A stretch of DNA of 64,000 nt from Ruminococcus flavefaciens ND2009 (GCF_000621785.1 NZ_KK211347.1:1-64000); one strand, 5' to 3'; positions 52,696-63,518 are shown, counted from the first letter of the stretch. Numbers and translations are program-made. The notes: a model not told the origin generated them from the letters alone.

Positions 52696-53604
52696 ATGAA
52701 AAAGAATATTTTCACAAGCATTCTGGCAGGTATTGCTGCCGTATCAATGATGGGCGCATTTACAGGCTGCTCAGACCCCAACAAGGCATCAGAGCCAAAG
52801 AAGTCCGAGACAGAGACCACAACTGCTGCACAGGAGGCTGATACAACAGCTGCTGCTGATACTGAAAGCGCCGACGCTGCTGCCGAGGATCAGTCCCTCC
52901 AGAAGGTACTGGACGACAAGAAGCTGGTACTTGGTCTGGACGCAAGCTTCCCTCCCATGGGCTTTACAGATGAGAGCAACGAGATAGTCGGCTTTGACAT
53001 CGACGTTGCACAGGAGGTCTGTGACAGAATGGGCGTTGAGCTTGTAAAGACTCCCATCAACTGGGATACCAAGGAAGAGGACCTGAACGTTGGCAAGATC
53101 GACTGTATCTGGAACGGTATGTCCATCAACCCTGCAAGAGCAGAGGCTATGAACCTCTCAGAACCCTACATGAAGAACGAGATGATCTTCGTTGTTCCTG
53201 CTGACAGCGAGATCAAGTCCATGGACGACCTGGCAGGCAAGACCATCGGCGTACAGACAGGCTCCACCGCACAGGAGATACTTGAGGCAGCCGATCTCTA
53301 CGCAGACATTACAGAGTCACCTCTTGAGGACAACGTAACTGCACTCAACCAGATGGAGCTTGGCTTCTCTGACGCAGTATTCCTTGATTCAGTAGTTGCA
53401 AACTACCTCATCACCTCACACGACAAGGACTACGTTATCCTTGACGGAAACCTTGAGGCTGAGGAGTACGCTATCGGCTTCAGAAAGAACGATCAGGCGC
53501 TCCGCGACGAGGTTCAGAAGCAGCTCAGCGAGATGAAGGCTGACGGCAAGCTTGGAGAGATCTCCGAGAAGTGGTTCGGCAGCGACATCACAACAGTAAA
53601 GTAA
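52696..53604 (+). CDS. Amino-acid ABC transporter substrate-binding lipoprotein
   Basis: 302 residues from MKKNIFTSILAGIAAVS; GTGAGGA precedes this start. Lipobox GAFTGC, so the mature protein is anchored by a lipid on the Cys. A Thr/Ala-rich linker (~28-65) precedes a type II periplasmic-binding fold (~70-302): LVLGLDASFPPMGFTDESNE, IVGFDIDVAQEVCDRMGVEL, GKTIGVQTGSTAQEIL and GFRKNDQALRDEVQKQL. Such proteins bind polar amino acids or cystine. The permease and ATPase genes are not next to it, so it must share a transporter encoded elsewhere. Confidence 0.93.
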   Translation: MKKNIFTSILAGIAAVSMMGAFTGCSDPNKASEPKKSETETTTAAQEADTTAAADTESADAAAEDQSLQKVLDDKKLVLGLDASFPPMGFTDESNEIVGFDIDVAQEVCDRMGVELVKTPINWDTKEEDLNVGKIDCIWNGMSINPARAEAMNLSEPYMKNEMIFVVPADSEIKSMDDLAGKTIGVQTGSTAQEILEAADLYADITESPLEDNVTALNQMELGFSDAVFLDSVVANYLITSHDKDYVILDGNLEAEEYAIGFRKNDQALRDEVQKQLSEMKADGKLGEISEKWFGSDITTVK

Positions 53605-53610
53605 GAATCG

Positions 53611-53639
53611 AAACGCCCCGCAGCTGCGGGGCGTTTTTC
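53611..53639 (+). terminator. Terminator after the binding protein gene
   Basis: AACGCCCCGCAG and CTGCGGGGCGTT form a near-perfect hairpin followed by a T-run. Confidence 0.9.
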
Positions 53640-53672
53640 ATCGGCTTTGAACGGAAATTTTCTCCGCGCCCC

Positions 53673-53701
53673 TTGCTTTTTCAGAACATATATGATATAA
53701 T
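53673..53701 (+). promoter_or_regulatory. Promoter of the alanine/sodium symporter gene
   Basis: TTGCTT, 17 bases, TATAAT, ~40 bases before the start at 53742. Confidence 0.75.
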
Positions 53702-53741
53702 TTTAAAGATTGAGAAAAAATTAACAACCAAGGAGCTGCGT

Positions 53742-55160
53742 ATGGATAAATTCAATGACATCATTAGTGAAATAGACAGCTATGTCTGGGGCATACCGCT
53801 TATAGTGCTGATAATCGCCTGCGGAATACTGCTCACGGTCAGGCTGGGCTTCCTCCAGGTCAGAAAGCTGGGCAAGGCACTGAAGTACATGGTGAAGAAC
53901 GAGGAATCGGGCAGCGGCGAGGTCTCAAGCTTCTCCGCGCTGTGTACCGCCCTTTCCGCTACCGTCGGCACGGGCAATATCGTGGGTGTTGCTACGGCAG
54001 TTGCCGCAGGAGGAGCAGGAGCTCTTTTCTGGATGGAGGTGGCAGCCTTCTTCGGCATGGCTACCAAATACGCTGAGGGACTTCTTGCCGTAAAGTACCG
54101 CGTCAAGGACGAAAACGGCGATATACTGGGCGGTCCCTTCTACTTCATAGAGAACGGTCTGGGCAAGGGCTGGAAATGGCTGGGCAAGGCATTTGCAGTA
54201 TTCGGTCTGTGTGCGGGACTCATGGGTATCGGCACCATTACCCAGATAAACGGTATCACATCAGCTGCCAATAACTTCTTTGACCCCAAGTCCGCGCATA
54301 CCGTGACCATATTCGGCATGGAGCAGACCTGGACCACCATCATAGCAGGCGCGATCATAACCCTGCTGGTGGCGCTCATCGTTATCGGCGGCATCAAGCG
54401 TATCGCCAGGATCTCCGAGATAATCGTTCCTGCGATGATAGTTGCCTACGTTTCATGCTGTCTTATCATCATTTTCTGCCACGTTTCCGAGATACCCACA
54501 GCGATCGCTGAGATAGTCAAGGGCGCCTTTGGACTTCGTCCCATAGCAGGCGGAGCAGTTGGCTCGGTGATAATGCTCTCCATGAGGAACGGCGTTGCAA
54601 GGGGAATATTCTCCAACGAGGCAGGTCTGGGCTCAGCGCCTATAGCTGCGGCAGCTGCAAAGACCAACGAGCCTGCACGTCAGGGACTTGTCACCATGAC
54701 AGGCACATTCATCGACACTATCCTTGTCTGTACAATGACCGGACTTTCCATAGTAATGGCGGGCAGCCACGAAAAGGGGCTTGAGGGTGTTGCAATTACC
54801 ACAGACGCCTTCAATTACGGACTCCCTTTCCCTGAGAGGGTGTCCTCCTTCATACTCATGGCTTGTCTTGCGGTATTCGCCTTTACCACCATTCTCGGCT
54901 GGAACTACTATTCCGAGCGCTGCCTTTCATATCTGACAGGCTCAAAGAAAAAGGTGACCATCGCATACAGATGGCTGTACATACTGGCAGTATTCATCGG
55001 TCCCTATCTGACGGTAGAGGCTGTATGGAACTTAGCAGACATCTTTAACGGACTCATGGCGCTGCCAAATGTCATAGCACTCATATGCCTTTCGGGAGTC
55101 GTAGCTGCCGAGACAAAGGACTATCTTACCCGTCTGAAGGCAGGCAAGGCAGAGGATTAA
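53742..55160 (+). CDS. Sodium:alanine symporter family (AGCS) amino-acid carrier
   Basis: 472 residues from MDKFNDIISEIDSYVWGIP; AAGGAG at 53730 decides the start. About ten membrane helices. Family hallmarks: LSATVGTGNIVGVATAVAAG (the GTGN ion-binding region), GGPFYFIENGLGKGWKWLG, NGVARGIFSNEAGLGSAPIA and TAILGWNYYSERC-like FTTILGWNYYSERC. These carriers import alanine or glycine with Na+ (family knowledge). It has its own promoter and terminator; nearby genes do not narrow the substrate. Confidence 0.95.
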   Translation: MDKFNDIISEIDSYVWGIPLIVLIIACGILLTVRLGFLQVRKLGKALKYMVKNEESGSGEVSSFSALCTALSATVGTGNIVGVATAVAAGGAGALFWMEVAAFFGMATKYAEGLLAVKYRVKDENGDILGGPFYFIENGLGKGWKWLGKAFAVFGLCAGLMGIGTITQINGITSAANNFFDPKSAHTVTIFGMEQTWTTIIAGAIITLLVALIVIGGIKRIARISEIIVPAMIVAYVSCCLIIIFCHVSEIPTAIAEIVKGAFGLRPIAGGAVGSVIMLSMRNGVARGIFSNEAGLGSAPIAAAAAKTNEPARQGLVTMTGTFIDTILVCTMTGLSIVMAGSHEKGLEGVAITTDAFNYGLPFPERVSSFILMACLAVFAFTTILGWNYYSERCLSYLTGSKKKVTIAYRWLYILAVFIGPYLTVEAVWNLADIFNGLMALPNVIALICLSGVVAAETKDYLTRLKAGKAED

Positions 55161-55165
55161 AACAT

Positions 55166-55206
55166 AAAGGTCAGCATGGGAGCATTCCCGAAGCTGACCT
55201 TTTTTA
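55166..55206 (+). terminator. Terminator of the AGCS symporter gene
   Basis: AAAGGTCAGC and GCTGACCTTT stem with a 17-base loop and a following T-run. Confidence 0.85.
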
Positions 55207-55211
55207 TTTGA

Positions 55212-55341
55212 AATAAAAAAATCCCGACACCGAAGAACACTGAAACTCCGGTATCGGACAATGAGGATGATTTATTTAAGCCTTTGCAGGCTTCAGGAGA
55301 GCATCGCTCCCTCGAGAACAGAACACTGAGGACCATTCTCT
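55212..55341 (-). ncRNA. Candidate small RNA of unknown class
   Basis: On the minus strand a promoter (TTGATA-N17-TATAAT, 55348-55376) is followed by ~130 bases without an open frame. These fold, by eye, into a GGAGC/GCTCC-type hairpin (near 55298-55313), an AAGCC/GGCTT hairpin (near 55277-55292) and a strong terminator (55224-55232 pairing with 55249-55257, then a U-run). The next gene on this strand lies upstream of the promoter and reads away through its own terminator. The sequence does not look like 6S, SRP, tmRNA, RNase P or a riboswitch that I know. Confidence 0.6.
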
Positions 55342-55347
55342 GACTCT

Positions 55348-55376
55348 ATTATATCATACAAATTCTACAATATCAA
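55348..55376 (-). promoter_or_regulatory. Promoter of the candidate small RNA
   Basis: Minus-strand TTGATA (55371-55376), 17-base spacer, TATAAT (55348-55353). Confidence 0.75.
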
Positions 55377-55416
55377 CTCATTTTTTGCAGATTAAGTGGA
55401 AAATGTGAAGAATACA

Positions 55417-55446
55417 AAAACAGCGGTTCAAAAACCGCTGTTTTCT
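55417..55446. terminator. Terminator of the SulP gene
   Basis: AAAACAGCGGTT and AACCGCTGTTTT with a 4-base loop, 16 bases beyond the SulP stop codon on the minus strand. Confidence 0.85.
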
Positions 55447-55461
55447 TTGATATATCCGGTT

Positions 55462-57150
55462 TTATGCTCTCTTTGCAGCTATTTCCTTTTCGATAGCCTC
55501 AGCTCTGAGGAGGGCAGTGTCGATATGGTCACAGAAGTTCTCCTTGCCTATCTTGTCCACGAAGCCTGCCTTTGTCATTGCCTTCATGGGCTGCTCGTTG
55601 ACGTGGGAGAATACCACCTTGACATTGTTTCTGTCGCAGCGCTTTACGATGCGCATGAGGGCTTCAACTCCCGTAGCGTCGATAGCGGGAACGTTTCTCA
55701 TTCTTATGCAGAGCACATCGATGTTCTTGTCGCTGAGGACGTATTTGTACTTATCCGACGCAGCGAAGAACATAGGACCGTTTATCTCGAATACACGGGT
55801 ATTCTGGGGTATCTTCTTGAGGAGGATATTGTCGGGGTCGGTGTCCTCGTCGTCCACGTCCACCCAGGCGTGAGCCTCGGTAACATCAGCCATACGCTTC
55901 ATGAAGAGGAGTGCAGCCATTACCATTCCCACACCGATAGCTACTACCAGGTCGAATACAACAGTCAGCACCAGTGTTACGAAGAGAACGGCAATATCGC
56001 TCTTGGGAGCGGTCTTTACTGTGTTTCTGATGTTTCTCCAGCCGCTCATATTATAGGCTACCACAAAGAGTATAGCCGCAATGGTAGGCATGGGGATATA
56101 GCCAGCGTACTTCATCAGCGCCACCAGTGTAGCCAGTACGACTACGGAGTGTACCATGCCTGCAACAGGTGTACGGCCGCCGTTCTTAACGTTAGCGGCA
56201 GTACGGGCGATAGCTCCCGTAGCAGGGATACCGCCGAAGAATGCGGAGCCGATGTTTGCAGCGCCCTGTGCCACAAGCTCCATATTTGAGCGGTGCTTTG
56301 AGCCTATCATACCGTCGGCAACAACGCAGGAGAGCAGAGACTCAACGGCTGCCAGCACGGCGATAGTGAAGGCGTTGGGGAGAAGTGCCCTTACCCTTGC
56401 AAAGGTAACATCGGGAACTGTGGGGTGTGGGAGAGAATTTGATATATCGTAGAGAGAATCAATGGTGTTTACCTCAAGTCCGCTGAACTTTACCAGCAGT
56501 GAGCCGACAATTACAGCGATAAGTGAGGCAGGTATCTTCTCCAGCTTTTTCGGCCAGAAAATAAGAATTGCCAGTGACACGAGACCCACAACCAGCGCCT
56601 GCCAGTTGATGGTGCCGATGCAGTTTACTATCTCCTTGACCTTGTCGATGGTCTCGATGGGCTTGTTTTTGAAGGTAAGCCCCAGGAAGTCCTTTATCTG
56701 TCCCAGGAGGATAGTCACGGCGATACCGAAGGTAAATCCTGTGGTTATAGTGCCGGGGATATACTTGATGAGAGTTCCGAAGCGGCACAGACCCATGATG
56801 ATGAGTATGATACCAGCCATAATAGCGGAGATAGCCAGACCGTCCATGCCCTCTGCGGCGACTATGCCTGCAACAGTTGTGGCGAAGGCAGCCGTAGGAC
56901 CTGCTATCTGCACACGGCTTCCGCCCAGGAATGAAACAATGAAGCCTGCGATTATAGCGGTGTACAGACCCTGCTCGGGACCTACTCCCGACGCAAGTGC
57001 CAGCGCGATCGATAGGGGCAGTGCGATGATAGCCACGATGATACCTGCAATGATGTCCTTGATGAACTGCTCTTTGGTGTAGGTCTTCATTACCGAGAAA
57101 AGCTTTGGTTTCAGCTTTTCCTCAGTTGGTTTTAATGCTTTTTCAGCCAT
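55462..57150 (-). CDS. SulP-family inorganic anion transporter with STAS domain
   Basis: 562 residues. About 10-12 membrane helices from ~30 to 430: GIIVAIIALPLSIALALASG is the conserved SulP start, followed by GLYTAIIAGFIVSFLGGSRV and IAGPTAAFATTVAGIVA. A C-terminal STAS domain (~445-555; CIRMRNVPAIDATGVEALMR) is the usual regulatory piece. SulP proteins carry sulfate, bicarbonate or other anions. The substrate cannot be told from sequence alone. Single gene; GAGG lies before the start. Confidence 0.94.
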   Translation of the reverse strand: MAEKALKPTEEKLKPKLFSVMKTYTKEQFIKDIIAGIIVAIIALPLSIALALASGVGPEQGLYTAIIAGFIVSFLGGSRVQIAGPTAAFATTVAGIVAAEGMDGLAISAIMAGIILIIMGLCRFGTLIKYIPGTITTGFTFGIAVTILLGQIKDFLGLTFKNKPIETIDKVKEIVNCIGTINWQALVVGLVSLAILIFWPKKLEKIPASLIAVIVGSLLVKFSGLEVNTIDSLYDISNSLPHPTVPDVTFARVRALLPNAFTIAVLAAVESLLSCVVADGMIGSKHRSNMELVAQGAANIGSAFFGGIPATGAIARTAANVKNGGRTPVAGMVHSVVVLATLVALMKYAGYIPMPTIAAILFVVAYNMSGWRNIRNTVKTAPKSDIAVLFVTLVLTVVFDLVVAIGVGMVMAALLFMKRMADVTEAHAWVDVDDEDTDPDNILLKKIPQNTRVFEINGPMFFAASDKYKYVLSDKNIDVLCIRMRNVPAIDATGVEALMRIVKRCDRNNVKVVFSHVNEQPMKAMTKAGFVDKIGKENFCDHIDTALLRAEAIEKEIAAKRA

Positions 57151-57342
57151 TTCACTAACCTCTTTTTCTCATGATTTCTCTTGTAAATAAACGCAACGTT
57201 TACTATTATACTACTAAAAATAGCGGTTTTCAAGAGGTTTTCGGCGCGGAGGAAAATTTTGTCGGATTATATATAATCCTGCGGACTGTTGAGAAATCAT
57301 TCAGCAATATTCGCACCTTTGAGGGGGTTAGGTTGCAAAAAA

Positions 57343-57368
57343 GCAGGGACGTCAGGTGACGTCCCTGC
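57343..57368 (-). terminator. Terminator of the unknown membrane protein gene
   Basis: GCAGGGACGTCA and TGACGTCCCTGC form a 12-bp stem. On the minus strand it is followed by a T-run, just beyond the stop at 57375. Confidence 0.85.
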
Positions 57369-57374
57369 TAAGCG

Positions 57375-58610
57375 CTATGCACTGACAAGCTGTTCCTCTT
57401 CCTCGGGGATAGCCTGAAGGTATGTGCCGAAGAACCAGAGCAGCATTGCGAACAAGGCGGGCTCTGTCTTTGCGCGCAGTGCCATGGTGTAGGTGGTGTT
57501 GCCGAAGATACCGTTGAAGCTTCTGTTGAAAAGTCCTATTTCAAAGAGACCTGCGATGTTGAGGATAAGTGAAGCTCCGATGAGCAGCAGCATGGCATTG
57601 CGGAGAAGCTTTCTGTTGCACTTTGTGTTGAACTCTCCCTTTGCGGTGTTGAGCAGAAGTTTTACGAACTGCCATACCGCCGTGCCTGTTATGGCGAACA
57701 CAGGCAGGTCGCGGAGATAGCGGAACAGCACCACATTTCTGTATGCCCGGGGGGAGACTGCGTCCTCAAAGGGCAGCCTGCACATATACCTTAAAGGATC
57801 CTCCATGATACTAAAGGGCAGCCACACGCTGTATTCATCGCCTTTCACAACGCGGATAAGCTCATAGGTGCGGACACCCAGTCTCCACAGGATAAAGCCT
57901 GCGGCTGCGGCAGTTATAACTGCCGACAGGGCTTTCAGCGTCTTGGAAATACTGGAGGAGTCCTTCTTTTCGCGGACCCTTTCGTACATTATCAGCACAA
58001 AGGCTCCGCATATCATCAGGAACGGCAGTGCGAGAACATCGTATATCTGGAAATAATGCCGCCGCTCAGTGAAAACGCCGATCATGCCGTCAAAAGCCGA
58101 GGTTTTACTGAGAAAATTGACTTTGAAATAGATGTACAGGTTCCCGACAGCGTACAATATGCCGCCGAAAAGGAAATAACGCCACGCTCTTCCGCAGAAA
58201 ATGCGTTTTTTGTCGCCGCTGCGCAGAGCCAGTATCAGACAGCCGATAAGCACAATGGAAGGCGCCATGCCCAGATAGCTCAGTGCCTTCTGTGCCGCAG
58301 TCTGCTCCGCAGGGGTGTTTATCCTGTCCAGATAGGCAGAATAATCTGCGTCGGAGGCAAAGGCGTTGTCACGGTCGAACTCCACGAAGAAGGTGCCGCA
58401 GTACTGGTGGAAAAGGAAAGGGGAGTCCTCGGTGGCTGATTTTGGAATATCGTAGCCCCTTATCTTTTCAAACGTGAACACAATGGTACCCCAGAATAAC
58501 AGAAAGACAGTGGCGGCGATCACGCATTTGAGGATAAAATATATCAGGTGAAGCCTTTTATGTATCTTTTCGGGGATAACATCGGTGGGCTTGGGCTCTC
58601 TTTTTTTCAT
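57375..58610 (-). CDS. Multi-helix membrane protein of unknown function
   Basis: 411 residues with about six to seven membrane helices (FILKCVIAATVFLLFWGTIV, MAPSIVLIGCLILAL, YFLFGGILYAVGNLYIYF, LPFLMICGAFVLIMY and others). One ~80-residue outer loop (~52-130) contains QYCGTFFVEFDRDNAFASDA. N- and C-termini are charged and face the cytoplasm. No family recognised. AAAGGAGG lies just upstream of the ATG. It stands alone with its own promoter and terminator. Confidence 0.7.
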   Translation of the reverse strand: MKKREPKPTDVIPEKIHKRLHLIYFILKCVIAATVFLLFWGTIVFTFEKIRGYDIPKSATEDSPFLFHQYCGTFFVEFDRDNAFASDADYSAYLDRINTPAEQTAAQKALSYLGMAPSIVLIGCLILALRSGDKKRIFCGRAWRYFLFGGILYAVGNLYIYFKVNFLSKTSAFDGMIGVFTERRHYFQIYDVLALPFLMICGAFVLIMYERVREKKDSSSISKTLKALSAVITAAAAGFILWRLGVRTYELIRVVKGDEYSVWLPFSIMEDPLRYMCRLPFEDAVSPRAYRNVVLFRYLRDLPVFAITGTAVWQFVKLLLNTAKGEFNTKCNRKLLRNAMLLLIGASLILNIAGLFEIGLFNRSFNGIFGNTTYTMALRAKTEPALFAMLLWFFGTYLQAIPEEEEQLVSA

Positions 58611-58667
58611 AACGAGACCTCCTTTGCGATGTGAATATTGTATATATCAAATATACTCATTAATCAT

Positions 58668-58696
58668 ATTTTACACCCTGTTATCCCTGTTGTCAA
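58668..58696 (-). promoter_or_regulatory. Promoter of the unknown membrane protein gene
   Basis: Minus-strand TTGACA, 17 bases, TAAAAT, ~60 bases before the start. Confidence 0.7.
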
Positions 58697-58732
58697 TATA
58701 CTGCATATATAGTTCATAAAAAGTTTACATGG

Positions 58733-59893
58733 CTATTTTACGAATAGCTCTCTCTCCTCTGAGATTATCCCCTCCAGCTCGTATGTGACCGCAAGGGTCA
58801 TGGTATCGTCATTGCGGGAGGTCTTTATGTCACGGCTGAGTATCTCCGTGTCCTCTGAGAGGAAGTTCTTCTCATATAGGAAAACACGCTCCATAAGCTT
58901 TTCACGGAGCTCTTCTTCGGTATACTCCCTGACCGTGGGAGCGGTCTCGCTGACGGTGCGGAGCTCCGTGCTGATGGGGAGCTCCCTTCCGAATAGCACC
59001 AGCGGTTTTTCCGTGACCTCGCTTGTGGAGCTCTCATAGTCAGACCTGCCGAAAAACAGGGGTATTTTAAGTCCGAACAGCTTCAGATAACGCTCCTGAG
59101 AGGTCTCTCCCGTGGGGGCAGGCTCCTCTGAACTGAAGGCTCCCGAGAAGCTGACGGTCTCGGTGTACTTCCCCCGTACCTCGCCCATGGCGTGATAGAC
59201 CGAGATGTGACCGTTATATGCCTCCCAGATGGCGCTGACCAGGAGAGTGCCCTTGGGGACATAGTCTCCCACAACGCGGAGCAGCTGACCGCTTCGTATG
59301 CAGACATCGGTTATCTCGGCATCGCGGCTTGAGAAGATATTGGCGGGTATCCTGGTGCGGAGAACCGGGGGCTTGGGCTCGGCTTCCCTTATCTGTATCT
59401 CTATTCTGTTGCCCTTCTGCCGTATACCTGCCCAGGCGATACCATCCACAAGGAAGGGAAGCTCCTTCTCGCAGGAGCGCAGGTCTGTGCAGGGGAGAAA
59501 GGCACCCTCACGGACGTCCAGCTCTTCAAGGGCGGCGAGTATGACCTCGTCGCTGACGGCAGAGTTGCCCTGTATATCGATGACCGCAACGGACTGAGAA
59601 GACCAGAACAGTGCTGCTGCTGCTCCGACGGCTCCGATGAAAAGCCCGAAGCGCTTGCGGTAGAGGAAGATTTTTGCACCGAAGCTTTCGTATTCCGCAG
59701 CTTTCAGCTCCGCGCCGCAGTCCTCGGCAATAGCAGTGACCGCTTTCAGGTCCCGGCGGAAAATGTCTCCGCAGAACATCTCCCCCTTGCAGAACTGCCG
59801 CCGACAGCCGATACCGCTGTCATGGAGCATATTGATGAATTTATAAAGTTTCTTCCCTCTGACGTTTATCCTCATTCTTCTCCTCAGCTTCAC
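58733..59893 (-). CDS. yqfD: Sporulation protein YqfD
   Basis: 386 residues starting with GTG: AAAGGAGG lies seven bases ahead of this codon, which decides it over the ATG six codons later. Layout as in the YqfD family (stage IV of sporulation): a cytoplasmic N-terminus (VRGKKLYKFINMLHDSGI), one membrane helix (~88-105; FGLFIGAVGAAAALFW), a FtsQ/POTRA-like segment (VIDIQGNSAVSDEVILAALE) and a long outer domain. It overlaps yqfC by 53 bases. The phoH gene that normally follows yqfD in Firmicutes is absent here. Confidence 0.9.
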   Translation of the reverse strand: MKLRRRMRINVRGKKLYKFINMLHDSGIGCRRQFCKGEMFCGDIFRRDLKAVTAIAEDCGAELKAAEYESFGAKIFLYRKRFGLFIGAVGAAAALFWSSQSVAVIDIQGNSAVSDEVILAALEELDVREGAFLPCTDLRSCEKELPFLVDGIAWAGIRQKGNRIEIQIREAEPKPPVLRTRIPANIFSSRDAEITDVCIRSGQLLRVVGDYVPKGTLLVSAIWEAYNGHISVYHAMGEVRGKYTETVSFSGAFSSEEPAPTGETSQERYLKLFGLKIPLFFGRSDYESSTSEVTEKPLVLFGRELPISTELRTVSETAPTVREYTEEELREKLMERVFLYEKNFLSEDTEILSRDIKTSRNDDTMTLAVTYELEGIISEERELFVK

Positions 59894-60152
59894 GTCGGTT
59901 CCTCCTTTCTGTAAGACTTATCTGTTCAATGCAGCCGCGGATGACCAGTCCGCCTGTGCTGAAATCGTAGGCTCTCAGGTCATTTCCCCTTATATCCACG
60001 GTGAGACCGCCCGCGACTATCCTCATGTACACCTGGTCGTATTCCTCTATTCTTCGGCAGTTGTCGATGATGAGCTCCTTGTTTTCCGAAATGTGTATAC
60101 CTGTGCTCAGGTACAGCTTCTCGCGGGCAAGCTCTGACAGCCATTCAAACAT
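59841..60152 (-). CDS. yqfC: YabP/YqfC-family sporulation protein
   Basis: 103 residues from MFEWLSELAREKLYLSTG, with AGGAG before the ATG. A small beta-rich YabP/YqfC domain: IDNCRRIEEYDQVYMRIVAG, LTVDIRGNDLRAYDF, LVIRGCIEQI; then a highly charged tail that lies in the overlap with yqfD. In spore formers yqfC and yqfD form a sigma-E-controlled pair needed for the spore envelope (family knowledge). I could not identify a sigma-E promoter with confidence. Confidence 0.88.
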   Translation of the reverse strand: MFEWLSELAREKLYLSTGIHISENKELIIDNCRRIEEYDQVYMRIVAGGLTVDIRGNDLRAYDFSTGGLVIRGCIEQISLTERRNRREAEEKNEDKRQREETL

Positions 60153-60210
60153 AAGCGTCACTCCTGTATATTTTTTCACTTCCAATAATATGATTTATGG
60201 GGTGATGATT

Positions 60211-61320
60211 ATGAAGAAACGGGCGGCAAAAGCGGTGGGACTTATGGCAGCGGCGGTATTTTTCCTGCTCTGTCTTACTGAAAATGAGTGCACTTACGCG
60301 GCGGTCAGAGACAGCGTGAGGCGGTGCCTTGATACCGTCATACCATCGCTGTTTGCCATGATGACTGCCTCAGCCCTGATCATCAGCAGCGGACTTACCT
60401 CGGCTGTGCCGAGGTGGGCAGGTCGGCTTGGCAGAGCCATTTTCGGCATGGAGGGGCGGGAGCTGCCCATATTCATCTTCGGCATGGTTGCAGGCTACCC
60501 GGTGGGAGTGAAAATGCTGTGCAGCGAGTACCTTTCGGGACACATTACAAAGCGTCGGGCAGAGCTGCTGTCGGGACTGTGCTTCGGAGCAGGTCCCGCA
60601 TTCATATTCGGCTGCATATCGGGACAGCTTTACGGCTCCCGTCGGGCAGGACTGCTGATACTGGCATCAACGATGTCCGCAAATGCGGTGCTTGCGCTTC
60701 TTATGGCACCTGTATTGCGCAGGACAGCTCCCGCTGCGGAGGTTCCGCGACGCTTTCGTGTATCTCCGCAAATGCTCACTGACTGCGTTATTGGCAGCGG
60801 CAGGGCTATGGCAGAGATATGCGTAATGATAGTGTTCTTTTCTGTGGTCAATTCACTTTTCATCGGGGCGGCCGGGGCAGCAGTGGTGGAGCTTCCGCGG
60901 AAGCTCCACTACCTCGGCGGTATGACCGCCGAGGCGCCGATCGCCGCGTTTTTAGATGTGACCAATGTGGCAGGATTTCCCCGCGGCGATTGGCTGCTGC
61001 TGCCCCTGATAACCGGACTTACCTCATTTGGAGGCGTCTGTGTACTGTTGCAGCTTGCTGCGGTGACCCGCGGAAAGCTGTCGCTGGTGCCATTTATAAT
61101 AATGAGAGGAGCAGCGACGGTGCTGAGCTATATCATCTGCCGCGGACTGCTGCCCCTGTTCATGGAAGGGGAGACCACGGCGGTGAGCAGCATCAGGACA
61201 GAGGGAACACGCTCGGAAAGTCCCGTCCCCTCGGTTATGCTGATGATAATGGTGGTAGTGCTTATGCTGGAAGTCAGCGGCAAAAAAGAGACTTACGGCA
61301 CAGAAATTTGCACCAAATAG
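60211..61320 (+). CDS. YlbJ-like sporulation membrane protein (nucleoside-recognition Gate domain)
   Basis: 369 residues from MKKRAAKAVGLMAAAVF; GGGGTG precedes this start. Eight or so membrane helices. Conserved Gate-type features: VIPSLFAMMTASALIISSGL, FGMVAGYPVGVKMLCSEYLS, LLSGLCFGAGPAFIFG. This layout fits the YlbJ/SpoIIS-like sporulation integral membrane proteins. It is divergent from yqfC/yqfD with only 58 bases between starts, which supports a sporulation role. It could also be a generic nucleoside-recognition membrane protein. Confidence 0.8.
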   Translation: MKKRAAKAVGLMAAAVFFLLCLTENECTYAAVRDSVRRCLDTVIPSLFAMMTASALIISSGLTSAVPRWAGRLGRAIFGMEGRELPIFIFGMVAGYPVGVKMLCSEYLSGHITKRRAELLSGLCFGAGPAFIFGCISGQLYGSRRAGLLILASTMSANAVLALLMAPVLRRTAPAAEVPRRFRVSPQMLTDCVIGSGRAMAEICVMIVFFSVVNSLFIGAAGAAVVELPRKLHYLGGMTAEAPIAAFLDVTNVAGFPRGDWLLLPLITGLTSFGGVCVLLQLAAVTRGKLSLVPFIIMRGAATVLSYIICRGLLPLFMEGETTAVSSIRTEGTRSESPVPSVMLMIMVVVLMLEVSGKKETYGTEICTK

Positions 61321-61402
61321 CTTTAGATTTGTACACAGTGCCAAAAATTGTGAAAGCTTGCTGAAAAGGCTTGATTTATTGTAAAAAGGTGGTAAAATAT
61401 AA

Positions 61403-61429
61403 TTAGCACTCAGAGAGAAGGAGTGCTAA
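61403..61429. promoter_or_regulatory. CIRCE operator of the groESL operon
   Basis: TTAGCACTC, 9 bases, GAGTGCTAA: an exact CIRCE match, the binding site of the heat-shock repressor HrcA. A promoter (TTGATT 61371-61376, TAAAAT 61393-61398) lies just upstream, so bound HrcA would block the transcription start. Confidence 0.97.
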
Positions 61430-61741
<312 letters not shown>

Positions 61742-61744
61742 TGC

Positions 61745-61862
61745 ATAATTATGAATGCATAATTCATAATGGCAGTATCGGCTGAAGCCGATGATCAGAA
61801 TATGGCTGCTGATAAGCAGACGCAATTAATTATGCATTATGAATTATGAATTATGAATTGAA
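61745..61862. repeat. MITE-like inverted-repeat element between groES and groEL
   Basis: Both ends are built from ATTCATAATGCATAATT-type units in opposite orientation. The centre carries two small hairpins (ATCGGCTGAAGCCGAT and CTGCTGATAAGCAG). No coding capacity. It separates two genes that are normally only tens of bases apart. Confidence 0.7.
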
Positions 61863-61874
61863 GTAAAGGAGTAA

Positions 61875-63503
<1,629 letters not shown>

Positions 63504-63518
63504 TCAAAGATAAAGCAC

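Noticed and set aside
55212-55341. 6S RNA or small SRP RNA as identity of the candidate RNA
   Set aside because: Too short and lacking the open bubble for 6S, and the conserved GGTCAGGTCCGGAAGGAAGC-type SRP loop is absent.
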